Shown: positions 1-12,179 of the stretch, one piece after another | How the letters are laid out: each line of letters starts with the position of its first letter | Position numbering within the stretch: the stretch's first letter is position 1 | Assembly: GCF_007993815.1 (NCBI RefSeq) | Contig: NZ_VJWE01000018.1 | Span: 124,001-188,000 of the forward strand | Origin: Acidovorax delafieldii | GTDB lineage: Bacteria > Pseudomonadota > Gammaproteobacteria > Burkholderiales > Burkholderiaceae_C | Reading direction: 5' to 3' | DNA length: 64,000 nucleotides | Program-made: the position numbers and the translations under genes | Notes under the pieces: generated by a model | Told to the model about the DNA's origin: nothing | What the model saw: only the letters and a program-made list of their open reading frames with translations | Databases searched by the model: none

Positions 1-307
1 AGCCAAAGCTGGGGGTGAAGATGATCTGGTGGCCGGTGGCGGCCAGGTCGCGGATCACGCGTTCGGCATCGGCGCCTTCTGCCACGTTCTCGACAAACGT
101 GGTCTTCACCTGGTTGCCCAGCGCGGCCTCGACGGCCTTGCGGCCTTCGTCATGCTGGCGCGTCCAGCCCGCCTCGGTGATGGGCGAAACATAGACAAAA
201 CCGGCTTTGACCGGCTCGGCTGTATGACCCTTGGCGGGTGAGGTCTGGGAAAAAGCGGGGGAGAAAAAACAGGCGGCCACGAGCGTGGCAGCGAGGTTTT
301 TGTACAT
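1..307 (-). CDS. BMP-family ABC transporter substrate-binding protein (N-terminal part)
   Basis: The gene runs off the left edge; only about the first 102 residues are visible. It starts at the ATG at 305-307 with an N-terminal signal peptide (MYKNLAATLVAACFFSPAFS). The mature start reads VKAGFVYVSPITEAGWT, followed by a stretch with ADAERVIRDLAATGHQIIF. This is the N-lobe pattern of the BMP (basic membrane protein/Med) family, periplasmic receptors of nucleoside and purine ABC transporters. It resembles the binding protein at 4703-5869, which has VGDGGWSF and DAERVLRDLAGQGNKLIF at the same places, so the two are paralogues. Unlike that copy it shows a plain signal peptide rather than a lipobox. 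Ligand unknown; a purine or nucleoside is likely from context. Confidence 0.85.
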   Translation of the reverse strand, partial: MYKNLAATLVAACFFSPAFSQTSPAKGHTAEPVKAGFVYVSPITEAGWTRQHDEGRKAVEAALGNQVKTTFVENVAEGADAERVIRDLAATGHQIIFTPSFG

Positions 308-486
308 GGTGTTCCTCTACATGGCCCTGATGGAATGGACCGGAAGCACCGCAGGACGACGGTGCCACCGGGACGGTCAGACTGTGCGAAAACTACATGG
401 AGTGGTGTTGCAAAGACTGCCGGGTTAAAAACAGGATTCAAGTGCGGGCGTGCGCTGCAGCAGCGCGCAGAGCCCCGTGAGCAATT

Positions 487-2061
487 TCAATTCAGCCGCA
501 GCGCCTGTGGGCCCGCGCCCAGGCGGAAGGCACCCACCACTTCGGCCAGGCGCGACGCCTGATCCTTCAGGCTCTCGGCGGCGGCGGTGGATTCTTCCAC
601 CAGGGCTGCATTTTGCTGGGTCATCTGGTCCAGCTGGGTCACTGCCACATTCACCTGGCCAATGCCCTGGCTCTGCTCCGAAGCGGCTGCGCTGATCTCG
701 CCAATGATGTCGGTCACGCGGCGCACGGAACTCACGATCTCGCCCATGGTGGTGCCGGCGTTCTGCACCAGGGCAGCACCCGACTCAACCTTTTCCACGG
801 ACACGCCGATCAGCGTCTTGATTTCCTTGGCCGCCTGGGCCGAGCGCTGGGCCAGCGAGCGCACTTCGCTGGCCACCACGGCAAAGCCACGGCCCTGCTC
901 GCCCGCACGGGCGGCTTCCACGGCGGCGTTGAGGGCCAGGATGTTGGTCTGGAACGCGATGCCGTCGATGGTGCCGATGATGTCGGCAATCTTCTTACTG
1001 CTGGTGTTGATCTCGTCCATGGTGGTCACCACCTGTGCCACCACATCGCCACCGCGCTGGGCCACCTGCGCCGCCGACACTGCCAGCTGGTTGGCCTGAA
1101 CGGCCGAATCGGCGCTCTGACGCACGGTACTGGTCAGCTCTTCCATCGAGCTGGCGGTCTCCTGCAGGCTGCTGGCTGTCTGCTCGGTGCGCGCGCTCAG
1201 GTCCTGGTTACCAATCGCGATCTGGGTGCTGGCGGTGGAGATGCTGTCCACCACGCCCCGCACTTGCTGCAGCGAACGGTGCAGCGCGCTGCGCATGGCA
1301 TCCAGCGCGCGCAGCAGGTGGCCGGTTTCGTCATTGGCGTAGCTCGCCTGGGGGGCACCCGTCAGGTCCATGTTGGCGATGGTCTCTGCAATGGCCTCGG
1401 CCTTGCGCAGCGGACGCGTGATGCTGGTGGTCAGCAGCCAGGCCAGCAAGGCGCCCAGCAGCAGCGACACGCCGGTGCAGATCTGCAGCAGCAGCGTGGT
1501 CTGGGCACGCAGCTCTTCGCTGCGCTTGCCGGCAGCATCGAGCTCGGCGCGCTGGCCATCCACCATCTGCTGCACACCCGCCAGATAGCTGCGGGAGGTG
1601 GGCTCAAACCGCTCGGTGAAAACCTTGTTGGCGTTCTCGGCATCGCCCGCCTGCTTGAACTTGCTCACTTCCTCGCGGGCCGCCAGGTAGTCCTTGCGCA
1701 AGTCTCCCACCTTGGCAAAAAGCTGCTTCTTCTCCGGCGTGTCCATCTTGGACTCGATGAATTTCTGCAGCTCGTTGGTATCGCGGATCGACGCGGCCGT
1801 GGCGGGCGCAAAGTAGGGGATCAGGCTCGCGTCGCTGCTCTTGGCAATGGCTGCCGCGCGCTGCACGCCCGATGTGGTGTGGCGCAGCCAGTCCGAGCCA
1901 GCACGCTCGGTCTTGATGTTGTCGTTGACCATGGCGTCGATCTCCCTGCCCAGCTGGCTGAGCTTGACCACGGCCACCACGCTGCTGGCAAAAAACAGCG
2001 CCAGGATGAGGCCAAGCACCAGGGTCAGGCGCTTGCCAATGGAGATTTGACTGAGAAACAT
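487..2061 (-). CDS. methyl-accepting chemotaxis protein
   Basis: A 524-residue transmembrane chemoreceptor. The ATG at 2061 ([12 protein letters not shown]) is chosen because GGAG lies 6 bases upstream; a longer in-frame start at 2109 lacks support. TM1 is around residues 10-32, followed by a helical periplasmic region of about 150 residues typical of four-helix-bundle sensors. TM2 is around 190-210, then a HAMP domain, then the cytoplasmic coiled coil with the invariant hairpin tip ([20 protein letters not shown] and [18 protein letters not shown]). It ends in LRLN without the CheR-tethering pentapeptide. It lies downstream of the adenine deaminase on the same strand, 218 bases away. That position suggests purine or nucleoside taxis, but this is inference; the ligand-binding part shows no diagnostic motif. 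Confidence 0.95.
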   Translation of the reverse strand: MFLSQISIGKRLTLVLGLILALFFASSVVAVVKLSQLGREIDAMVNDNIKTERAGSDWLRHTTSGVQRAAAIAKSSDASLIPYFAPATAASIRDTNELQKFIESKMDTPEKKQLFAKVGDLRKDYLAAREEVSKFKQAGDAENANKVFTERFEPTSRSYLAGVQQMVDGQRAELDAAGKRSEELRAQTTLLLQICTGVSLLLGALLAWLLTTSITRPLRKAEAIAETIANMDLTGAPQASYANDETGHLLRALDAMRSALHRSLQQVRGVVDSISTASTQIAIGNQDLSARTEQTASSLQETASSMEELTSTVRQSADSAVQANQLAVSAAQVAQRGGDVVAQVVTTMDEINTSSKKIADIIGTIDGIAFQTNILALNAAVEAARAGEQGRGFAVVASEVRSLAQRSAQAAKEIKTLIGVSVEKVESGAALVQNAGTTMGEIVSSVRRVTDIIGEISAAASEQSQGIGQVNVAVTQLDQMTQQNAALVEESTAAAESLKDQASRLAEVVGAFRLGAGPQALRLN

Positions 2062-2279
2062 GGAAGGCTCCAAAAAAAGGGGGCAACACGGCACCCGTGC
2101 ACTCCACAAGGGAGCGCAGGGTAAGGGCCATGGTGGTGGATCACCCCTTGGGCCTGGGCCGGACGCAATTCGAACGAATACTTACTATTTTAAGGGTTTA
2201 CCCAGATCAGGCCCCTGCCGCACTGGCGAAAGTCCCTCTGGCGCCATTTCCCAAGCCCACTGCGCGCGCTACCCGAAGC

Positions 2280-4315
<2,036 letters not shown>

Positions 4316-4330
4316 CGTCCTTGCTCCTTA

Positions 4331-4599
4331 GAACCTGTTCAAAGTCTTTTTGGAGATCGCATTGGAGTGCAATCGGGATGAGTGGAAGCTTCGGATGCGC
4401 AGCATGGGCTCGTGCCCATACAAGCAGCCGATGCGTTCAATAGCCCGATTTCACTCCAACCCTTCGGGCAAGTGCCTTGCCGGGCGGTCCGCGGCGTTGC
4501 GGCGCTTGCCGATAGCACGGGCTATCGGCTGCGCACCGCGCCTAGCATTCCATCCCGGCAAGGTACTTGTGCGACTCCAAAAAGACTTTGAACAGGTTC
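4331..4599. mobile_element. MITE-like non-autonomous element with 25-bp terminal inverted repeats
   Basis: A 269-bp segment begins GAACCTGTTCAAAGTC (4331) and ends with its exact reverse complement (4599). The terminal repeats are perfect over about 25 bp (4331-4355 and 4575-4599). A 3-bp TTA lies on both sides (4328-4330 and 4600-4602), as expected of a target duplication. Two more nested inverted repeats lie inside: 4362-4377 with 4444-4459, and 4469-4484 with 4554-4569, each with one mismatch. A short hairpin (ATGGGC-TCGT-GCCCAT) is also present. No transposase is encoded. The element fills almost the whole leader of the Rieske/adenine-deaminase operon. Confidence 0.8.
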
Positions 4600-4628
4600 T
4601 TAATGCTGCAGGCCGCAAACGCGCCTGC

Positions 4629-4660
4629 AAAACAAAAGGGCCACCCCAGGGCGGCCCTTT
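4629..4660 (-). terminator. rho-independent terminator after the BMP binding-protein gene
   Basis: Read on the minus strand, an 8-bp stem AAAGGGCC/GGCCCTTT with a 10-base loop is followed by a T-rich tail (TTTTGTTTTG). It lies about 40 bases past the stop of the binding-protein gene. It should end the ABC transporter transcript, leaving the Rieske operon to its own promoter. Confidence 0.75.
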
Positions 4661-4702
4661 GTCACAGCAGCTCGCAAGAACTGCTGATGAACGCGGTGCG
4701 AA

Positions 4703-5869
4703 TTACTTCTTGTCGCCGCCAGGGATCTTGCCTTCCACGCCCTTGACGTAGAAGTTGATGCCGCCCAGGAACTTGTCGTCAGCCACAGCGTCCTTTTCCA
4801 GCACGGGCTTGCCGTCCTGACCCACGATGGGGCCCTTCCAGATGCTGAAGCTGCCGTCGGCCAGGCCCTTCTTCACGGCTTCGACCTTGGCCTTGGTGTC
4901 AGCAGGCACGTCTTCAGCGATGGAGACGATGTCGATAGCGCCCTCCTTCACACCCCACCAGCTTTGGCCCGAAGCCCAGGTGCCATCCAGCACGTCCTTG
5001 GTGGCCTTGACGTAGTAAGGGCCCCAGTTGATCACCGCCGATGCCAGGTGGGCCTTGGGGCCGTAGGCGGTCATGTCGCTGTCCCAGCCGAAGGCGCGCT
5101 TGCCCTTTTCCTGGGCGGTCTTGAGCACGGCGGGAGAGTCGGTGTTCTGGAACAGGATGTCGGCGCCACCGTTGATCAGGCTGGTCGCGGCTTCGGTTTC
5201 CTTCGGTGGGCTGAACCATTCATTCACCCACACCACCTTGGTCTTGATCTTGGGATTGACCGACTGCGCACCCAGCGTGAAGCTGTTGATGTTGCGGATC
5301 ACCTCAGGGATCGGCACCGAGCCCACCACGCCCAGCGTGTTGGACTTGGTCATGGCGCCAGCGATGATGCCGGCCATATACGCGCCTTCGTAGGTGCGGC
5401 TGTCGTAGGTGCGCAGGTTTTCGGCGGTCTTGTAGCCGGTGGCGTGTTCGAACTTCACACCCTTGTTGTCTTCCGCGACCTTGAGCATGGACTCCATGTA
5501 GCCGAAGGTGGTGCCGAAGATCAACTTGTTGCCCTGGCCGGCCAGGTCGCGCAGCACGCGCTCTGCGTCAGCAGACTCGGGCACGCTTTCCACAAAGCTC
5601 GTCACGACCTTGTCGCCAAATTCCTTCTCGATGGCCTTGCGACCGTTGTCGTGCGCGAACGACCAGCCGCCGTCGCCCACCGGGCCGACATAGGCAAACG
5701 CGATCTTCAGTGGCTCGGGCTTGGGTGCCGGTGCTTCTGCGGCAGGGGCCGGTGCAGGCGCAGGGGCCGGTGCCGGTTCTTCCTTCTTGCCACAGCCCAC
5801 CAGGGCAGCAGCAGCCACAGCGGAGAGCGCTGCCACCTTGAGCAGGGAGCGTTTCTGCAGATCAGTCAT
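4703..5869 (-). CDS. BMP-family ABC transporter substrate-binding lipoprotein
   Basis: A 388-residue periplasmic receptor of the BMP/Med family. The start at 5869 (MTDLQKRSLLKV) has AAGGAAA upstream. The signal peptide ends in a lipobox (ALVGC), followed by a low-complexity Pro/Ala linker (repeated PAPAPA) of about 20 residues. The binding domain starts LKIAFAYVGPVGDGGWSFAH and includes GTTFGYMESM, YEGAYMAGIIAG and GADILFQNTDS, all typical of the family. It is the last gene of a transporter operon with two BMP-type permeases and a double-ATPase protein. Characterised relatives bind purine nucleosides; together with adenine deaminase and xanthine dehydrogenase nearby this suggests purine or nucleoside import. 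Confidence 0.93.
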   Translation of the reverse strand: MTDLQKRSLLKVAALSAVAAAALVGCGKKEEPAPAPAPAPAPAAEAPAPKPEPLKIAFAYVGPVGDGGWSFAHDNGRKAIEKEFGDKVVTSFVESVPESADAERVLRDLAGQGNKLIFGTTFGYMESMLKVAEDNKGVKFEHATGYKTAENLRTYDSRTYEGAYMAGIIAGAMTKSNTLGVVGSVPIPEVIRNINSFTLGAQSVNPKIKTKVVWVNEWFSPPKETEAATSLINGGADILFQNTDSPAVLKTAQEKGKRAFGWDSDMTAYGPKAHLASAVINWGPYYVKATKDVLDGTWASGQSWWGVKEGAIDIVSIAEDVPADTKAKVEAVKKGLADGSFSIWKGPIVGQDGKPVLEKDAVADDKFLGGINFYVKGVEGKIPGGDKK

Positions 5870-5978
5870 GTCGGTTTCCTTATCGAAGAAGTAGGACTTG
5901 CAAAGGTTGGGGGACGAAAACAATGATTATGGTGCGATCTACCGCAGGGTAACCAGATTTTCCAGTGGGCTACCCCTT

Positions 5979-6899
5979 TCAGGAGCCCGGATAAAACGGT
6001 TTGCCCAGCGAGGCCGGCATGTTGATGCGGATCCACGCCGGATTGCGCGAGATCAGCGCCAGCACCACGATAGTGGCCACATACGGCAGCATGCTCAGCA
6101 ACTGACTGGCCACCTGCACGCCGGTGGCCTGCAAATGGAACTGCAGCATGGTCACGCCACCAAACAGATAAGCCCCAAGCAACACCCGTGCCGGGCGCCA
6201 GGTGGCAAAGGTGGTGAGCGCCAGCGCAATCCAGCCGCGCCCGGCCACCATGCCCTCGACCCACAGCGGGGTGTAGACAGTGGAGATGTAAGCCCCGGCC
6301 AGACCGCACAGCGCCCCGCCCACCACCACGGCCGCCAGCCGAATGCGCCGCACCGGGTAGCCCAACGCATGGGCTGACTCAGGCGATTCGCCCACCGACC
6401 GCAGCACCAGCCCGGCGCGCGAGCGGTAAAGAAACCAGATCAACCCCGCCACCAGCAGCATGGTGAGATACACCAGCGGGTGCTGCTGGAACAGCGCTGG
6501 CCCAAGGAGCGGCACATCGCCCAGCACCGGGATGGCGTACTTGGGCAACTCGGGCAGCTTGGCCTGCACGTAGCTGATGCCCGCAAACGCGGAGAAGCCC
6601 ACGCCGAACAGACTGAGCGCCAGCCCCGTGGCGTACTGGTTGGTGTTGAGCCAGATCACCAGCACACCAAAGATGGCGGCCAGCACGGCACCGGCCGCCA
6701 TGCCTGCCGCAAAGCCCAGCCAGGTGTTGCCCGTGTGCACCACGGTGGCAAAGCCTGCAATGGCGGCGCAGAGCATCATGCCCTCGGCCCCCAGGTTGAC
6801 GATGCCCGCCTTTTCGTTGATGAGCAGGCCCAGGGCCGCAATGGCCAGCACGGTGCCCGCGCTGAGCGTGGCGCCGATGAGCAGTGCATAAGACTCCAT
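5979..6899 (-). CDS. BMP-type ABC transporter permease (second permease)
   Basis: A 306-residue inner-membrane permease of the branched-chain/ribose (BPD_transp_2) family, with about eight to nine hydrophobic segments. The region LLINEKAGIVNLGAEGMMLCAA is the conserved motif of nucleoside BMP-system permeases. It overlaps the upstream permease by one base (TGATG), with a strong GGAGGT RBS inside the upstream gene. The binding-protein gene follows after 109 bases. It should form the transmembrane channel as a heterodimer with the neighbouring permease. Confidence 0.93.
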   Translation of the reverse strand: MESYALLIGATLSAGTVLAIAALGLLINEKAGIVNLGAEGMMLCAAIAGFATVVHTGNTWLGFAAGMAAGAVLAAIFGVLVIWLNTNQYATGLALSLFGVGFSAFAGISYVQAKLPELPKYAIPVLGDVPLLGPALFQQHPLVYLTMLLVAGLIWFLYRSRAGLVLRSVGESPESAHALGYPVRRIRLAAVVVGGALCGLAGAYISTVYTPLWVEGMVAGRGWIALALTTFATWRPARVLLGAYLFGGVTMLQFHLQATGVQVASQLLSMLPYVATIVVLALISRNPAWIRINMPASLGKPFYPGS

Positions 6900-7972
6900 C
6901 AGACACCTCCTTTCTTGCTGCCGACCCAGCGGATGCGGTAGGCAATCAGCGTGTCACAGGCCAGCAGCGTGAACAGCAGCAGGCCCTGGAACACACCGGT
7001 GAGCGACTTGGGCAGGCCCAGGCGCGACTGCGCGAGTTCACCACCGATATAGAACATGCTCATGAGGATGGCGGAGAGGATCATGCCCACCGGGTGCAGC
7101 CGTCCGACAAAGGCCACGATGATGGCCGCGAAGCCGTAGCCCGCAGGCACATAGGGCGTGAGCTGGCCGATGGGCCCTGCCACCTCCAGCGCACCAGCCA
7201 GGCCAGCTGCGCCGCCCGAAATCAGCAGCGCCGTCCACAGCGCGCGGCGCGACGAAAAGCCCGCATAACGCGCCGCCGCTGGTGCCAGCCCGCCCACCTG
7301 CTGGGCAAAGCCCGCCCGCGTACGGAACAGGAACACCCACAAGGCCCCAGCGCCTGCGAGCGCCAGCAGCAACCCGATGGACACGCGCGACCCCTGCATC
7401 AGGCGCGGGATCTGCGTGACTTTCTCGAACGTCTTGGTCTGCGGAAAGTTGTAGCCCATGGGGTCCTTCCACGGGCCATAGACCAGGTAGCCCAGCACCA
7501 GCGTGGCCACATAGACCAGCATCAGGCTGACCAGGATTTCGTTGGCATTGAACTTGTCTCGCAGCAGCGCCGTGAGCCCTGCCCAGGCCATGCCACCCAG
7601 CACCCCGGCGAGCAGGATGGCGGGCACGATCCAGGGGCCCGTGGTCTTGTCGGCCAGCAGCGCCACGCCACCCGCCACCACGGCGCCGATGACAAACTGG
7701 CCTTCGGCACCGATATTCCACACGTTGGAGCGGAAACACACGGCCAGCCCCAGCGCAATCAGCAACAGTGGCGTGGCCTTGACCATGAGTTCGCCAATGG
7801 CGTACTGCGTCTTGATGGGCTCCCAGAAGAACACCTGCAGCCCGCGCACCGGGTCTTTGCCCAGCGCAATGAACAAGGCCACACCGATCAGCACGGTAAA
7901 GGCCAGCGCCAGCAGGGGCGAGCCGTAGGTCCAGAGCTTGGAAGCCTGGGGGCGTGGTTCCAGCTTAAGCAT
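6899..7972 (-). CDS. BMP-type ABC transporter permease (first permease)
   Basis: A 357-residue permease of the same family as its neighbour, but with a longer N-terminal part as is usual for the first permease of nucleoside systems. The motif AVCFRSNVWNIGAEGQFVIGA corresponds to the EKAGIVNLGAEG motif of the partner. The start at 7972 (MLKLEPRPQ) overlaps the last codons of the ATPase gene by 8 bases. A start 18 codons earlier is possible but would lie deeper in the ATPase gene. Together with the partner it should import a nucleoside or nucleobase. Confidence 0.93.
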   Translation of the reverse strand: MLKLEPRPQASKLWTYGSPLLALAFTVLIGVALFIALGKDPVRGLQVFFWEPIKTQYAIGELMVKATPLLLIALGLAVCFRSNVWNIGAEGQFVIGAVVAGGVALLADKTTGPWIVPAILLAGVLGGMAWAGLTALLRDKFNANEILVSLMLVYVATLVLGYLVYGPWKDPMGYNFPQTKTFEKVTQIPRLMQGSRVSIGLLLALAGAGALWVFLFRTRAGFAQQVGGLAPAAARYAGFSSRRALWTALLISGGAAGLAGALEVAGPIGQLTPYVPAGYGFAAIIVAFVGRLHPVGMILSAILMSMFYIGGELAQSRLGLPKSLTGVFQGLLLFTLLACDTLIAYRIRWVGSKKGGV

Positions 7973-9551
7973 GCTGCACCTCCGCTGCCTTGGCCTGTTG
8001 TGCGAGGTGCGCTTGGACATCGGCATGCCACAGCCCGCTCATCCATTCACCGATGCGTTCCACCGTGGCCTCGGCGCGCGGCACCGAAGGCGACAGATGC
8101 CCCTTGGCCACCACATGCAGCCGGTCGCAGATTTCAAACAATTCGTCCAGCTCCTCACTCACCACCAGCACGGCGCAGCCTGCGTCACGCAGGGCCAGGA
8201 TGGAGCCCCGGATCTGTGCGGCGGCGCCCACATCCACGCCCCAGGTGGGCTGCGAGACGATGAGCAGCTTGGGGTTGGCGTCAATCTCGCGTCCCACGAT
8301 GAACTTCTGCAGGTTGCCACCCGACAGCGACTTGGCCGCTGCGTTGGGTCCACCCGCCTTCACATTGAAGCGCCGGATGATGTCCTCGGCATGTTTTTGC
8401 AGCGCGCCCACCTTGATCCAGCCACTGCCGCCGACCGAATTGGTGCGGGTGAGCAGCAGGTTGTGCGCCAGCCCCATGGTGGGCACGGCGCCCCGGCCCA
8501 GGCGCTCTTCGGGCACAAAATGCAAGCCCAGCGCCCGGCGCTGGCCGGGACCCATGCGGCCCGCGTTCTGGCCCGAGACCTGGATGCTCGCAGGCTCGGC
8601 CCGCTGGTCTTCGCCCGACAGCGCGTAGAGCAATTCTTTTTGCCCATTGCCCGACACCCCGGCAATGCCCACCACCTCGCCCGCTTTCACCTCAAACTGC
8701 AGGTCGATCAGGTCCACACCAAACTGGTCGGCGCGCGGCAGCGACAGGCCCTGCACGCGCAGCACCGTGGCGCCGGTCTGCACCGCGCGGTGTTCCAGCG
8801 CAGGCGGCTCGGCGCCAATCATCAAGCGCGACAGGGACGCATTGGATTCTTCGGCCGGGTTGCACACGCCCGTCACCTTGCCGCCACGCAGCACGGTGCA
8901 GGCAGTGCACAGCGCGCGGATTTCGTGCAACTTGTGGCTGATGTAGAGGATGCTGCAACCCTCGCTGGCCAACTTGCGCAGCACCACAAAAAGCTTTTCG
9001 ACCGCCTGGGGCGTGAGCACCGAAGTGGGCTCGTCCAGGATCAGCACCTTGGGATTGGTGAGCAGCGCGCGAATGATTTCTACCCGCTGCATCTCGCCCA
9101 CGCTCAACGTGTGCACGGGGCGCAGGGGGTCGATGTCAAGGCCGTATTCGGCGGCCTTGGCGGTGATGCGGCCGGTCACTTCAGCCAGCGTCAGGCTCTT
9201 GTCCAGGCCCAGCCAGACGTTCTCGGCCACCGTGAGGGTGTCGAACAGGCTGAAATGCTGGAACACCATGGCAATGCCCAGGGCCCGCGCTTCTTGCGGG
9301 TTGCGCACTTGCACGGCCTGGCCGTTGAAGAACACGCTGCCTTCATCGGGCTTGACCGAGCCGTAGATGATTTTCATCAGCGTGGACTTTCCCGCGCCGT
9401 TTTCGCCCAGCACGGCGTGGATTTCACTCGGCAGCACCGTGAGCGACACGCCGCTGTTGGCCACCACGGCCGGGTAGCGCTTGGTGATGCCCACCAGCTG
9501 CAGCCGTGGCGGCGCCGCACCAGGCGCTGAAGGATTGGGGGGAGAACTCAT
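7965..9551 (-). CDS. BMP-type ABC transporter ATP-binding protein (two ABC domains)
   Basis: A 528-residue tandem ATPase. The first domain has a complete Walker A (GENGAGKS), signature (LSVGEMQR) and Walker B (VLILDEPTS). The second has an altered Walker A (GVSGNGQKE), a good signature (LSGGNLQKF) and an altered Walker B (LLIVSQPTWGVD). This asymmetry, with one catalytic and one degenerate site, is normal for sugar and nucleoside importers of this class. It is the first gene of the transporter operon, starting 79 bases from the end of the LysR gene, which is on the same strand. Confidence 0.95.
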   Translation of the reverse strand: MSSPPNPSAPGAAPPRLQLVGITKRYPAVVANSGVSLTVLPSEIHAVLGENGAGKSTLMKIIYGSVKPDEGSVFFNGQAVQVRNPQEARALGIAMVFQHFSLFDTLTVAENVWLGLDKSLTLAEVTGRITAKAAEYGLDIDPLRPVHTLSVGEMQRVEIIRALLTNPKVLILDEPTSVLTPQAVEKLFVVLRKLASEGCSILYISHKLHEIRALCTACTVLRGGKVTGVCNPAEESNASLSRLMIGAEPPALEHRAVQTGATVLRVQGLSLPRADQFGVDLIDLQFEVKAGEVVGIAGVSGNGQKELLYALSGEDQRAEPASIQVSGQNAGRMGPGQRRALGLHFVPEERLGRGAVPTMGLAHNLLLTRTNSVGGSGWIKVGALQKHAEDIIRRFNVKAGGPNAAAKSLSGGNLQKFIVGREIDANPKLLIVSQPTWGVDVGAAAQIRGSILALRDAGCAVLVVSEELDELFEICDRLHVVAKGHLSPSVPRAEATVERIGEWMSGLWHADVQAHLAQQAKAAEVQHA

Positions 9552-9604
9552 GCGGGGATTGTCTCTCAGTTTTACAACTTGTTATAAGAATGAAAATACC
9601 TCAT

Positions 9605-9646
9605 GGCGCTTGTTCAGCATGCTCAAGCAGCTATTCTTTTCGTAGC
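9605..9646. repeat. interspersed repeat, copy overlapping the end of the LysR gene
   Basis: GGCGCTTGTT...CAAGCAGCTATT is a divergent copy of the dispersed element described for 44061-44106 and elsewhere. It overlaps the last codons and downstream flank of the LysR gene, so the C-terminus of that protein was probably set by the repeat. Confidence 0.5.
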
Positions 9647-10563
9647 GAAGCAGCCACAGTTTTCACGCAATCTCGCAGCCAGGCGGCCGCCGCCGAGTGG
9701 TGCGTGCGGGCATGCCACAACTGGTAATACATGAGCCGGGGGAAGGGCACTGGGCACGGCAGGATGGCCAGCGGCAGCTGGTCCACATACCGCTCGCAGT
9801 ACTGGCGGCCCGTGGTCAGCACAAGCAAGCTCGATGCCACGATGCTGGGAATGAGGCTGAAATGCGCACAGCGCGCCGTGATGTGGCGCTGCATGCCCAG
9901 GCTGTCCAGGTGGGCGTCGATCACGCCCCGCGCGCCAGGGTGGGTGGGCGTGGGGGCGATGTGCTCGGCGGCCAGCCAGCTCTCCACGTCCCAGCCGCGC
10001 CGCACGGCAGGGTGGTCCTTGCCGACCAGGCACACCACCTCGTCGCCAAACAGGCGGCCCATGTGCAGGTCGTCCGGCGGCTGGGGCCAGTTGCCGATCA
10101 CCACGTCCACGTCGCCCTGCGCCAGGTGCGCGTGGTAGTGCGCGTCGGCCGACAGGGGCAGGATCTCGATCGGACACAGGGGCGCCTCGACCTTGATGCG
10201 GGCCACGAGCTGGGGCAGAAAGAGTGGGTCGAGGTAGTCGCTGGCCGCCACGCGGAAGGTGCGGGTGGCCGTGCGCGGGTCAAACCCACGCGCATCCGAA
10301 AACAGGGCCTCCGCCGCCCGCAGGATGGCCCCGGCGGGCTCCACCATGCGCAGCGCGGCGTCGGTGGGCATCATGCTGGCGCCGGAGCGCACCAGCAGCG
10401 GGTCGCCCGACAGGTCGCGCAGCCTTTTGAGCGCAGCCGACACCGCCGGCTGGTGCATGCCCAGTCGGACGGCGGCCCTCGATACGCTGCGTTCTGTGAG
10501 CACGGTGTGCAAGACCCTTATGAGATGGAGGTCTATCTTGTCGAAAAGGGCGTGGTCTCTCAT
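9631..10563 (-). CDS. LysR-family transcriptional regulator
   Basis: A 310-residue regulator. The N-terminal winged helix-turn-helix (LIRVLHTVLTERSVSRAAVRLGMHQPAVSAALKRLRDL) is followed by a periplasmic-binding-like effector domain from about residue 95. It is transcribed away from xdhAB across a 104-bp gap, the classical arrangement for a LysR activator of the divergent operon. It also lies just upstream of, and in the same direction as, the purine ABC operon. A purine-pathway ligand is likely, but no specific subfamily is recognised. The effector domain (DYLDPLFLPQLVARIK) resembles regulators of aromatic and nucleobase degradation. Confidence 0.92.
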   Translation of the reverse strand: MRDHALFDKIDLHLIRVLHTVLTERSVSRAAVRLGMHQPAVSAALKRLRDLSGDPLLVRSGASMMPTDAALRMVEPAGAILRAAEALFSDARGFDPRTATRTFRVAASDYLDPLFLPQLVARIKVEAPLCPIEILPLSADAHYHAHLAQGDVDVVIGNWPQPPDDLHMGRLFGDEVVCLVGKDHPAVRRGWDVESWLAAEHIAPTPTHPGARGVIDAHLDSLGMQRHITARCAHFSLIPSIVASSLLVLTTGRQYCERYVDQLPLAILPCPVPFPRLMYYQLWHARTHHSAAAAWLRDCVKTVAASLRKE

Positions 10564-10667
10564 AGCGGTGTGGGCATGGGTGCCATAAGCTTGCGCATAT
10601 GCCGGTGGCGGTAGTGCGCTCTACCCTCTGCTGAACCTTTCCATCCAAGATCGAAGTGGCGTTTGTC
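10564..10667. promoter_or_regulatory. divergent promoter region lysR / xdhAB
   Basis: This 104-bp gap must hold both promoters. It contains the palindrome GCATATGC (10595-10602) within CATAAGCTTGCGCATATG, an A/T-flanked dyad compatible with a LysR-type T-N11-A site. This is a motif-level guess only. Confidence 0.35.

Positions 10668-12175
<1,508 letters not shown>

Positions 12176-12179
<4 letters not shown>

Noticed and set aside
452..466. GCGCTGCAGCAGCGC palindrome downstream of the chemoreceptor gene
   Set aside because: Short GC-rich palindrome without a T-run; cannot be called a terminator with confidence.
613..2124. 503-codon open frame opposite the chemoreceptor gene
   Set aside because: Antisense shadow rich in His, Gly and Leu, without motifs; the minus-strand chemoreceptor explains the region.
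4350..4751. Plus-strand open frame across the MITE and terminator
   Set aside because: It spans terminal repeats and a terminator and has no motif; non-coding element.
10656..10667. GTG start for xdhA four codons upstream of the ATG
   Set aside because: Possible, but it has no better RBS than the ATG at 10668; left as an alternative only.
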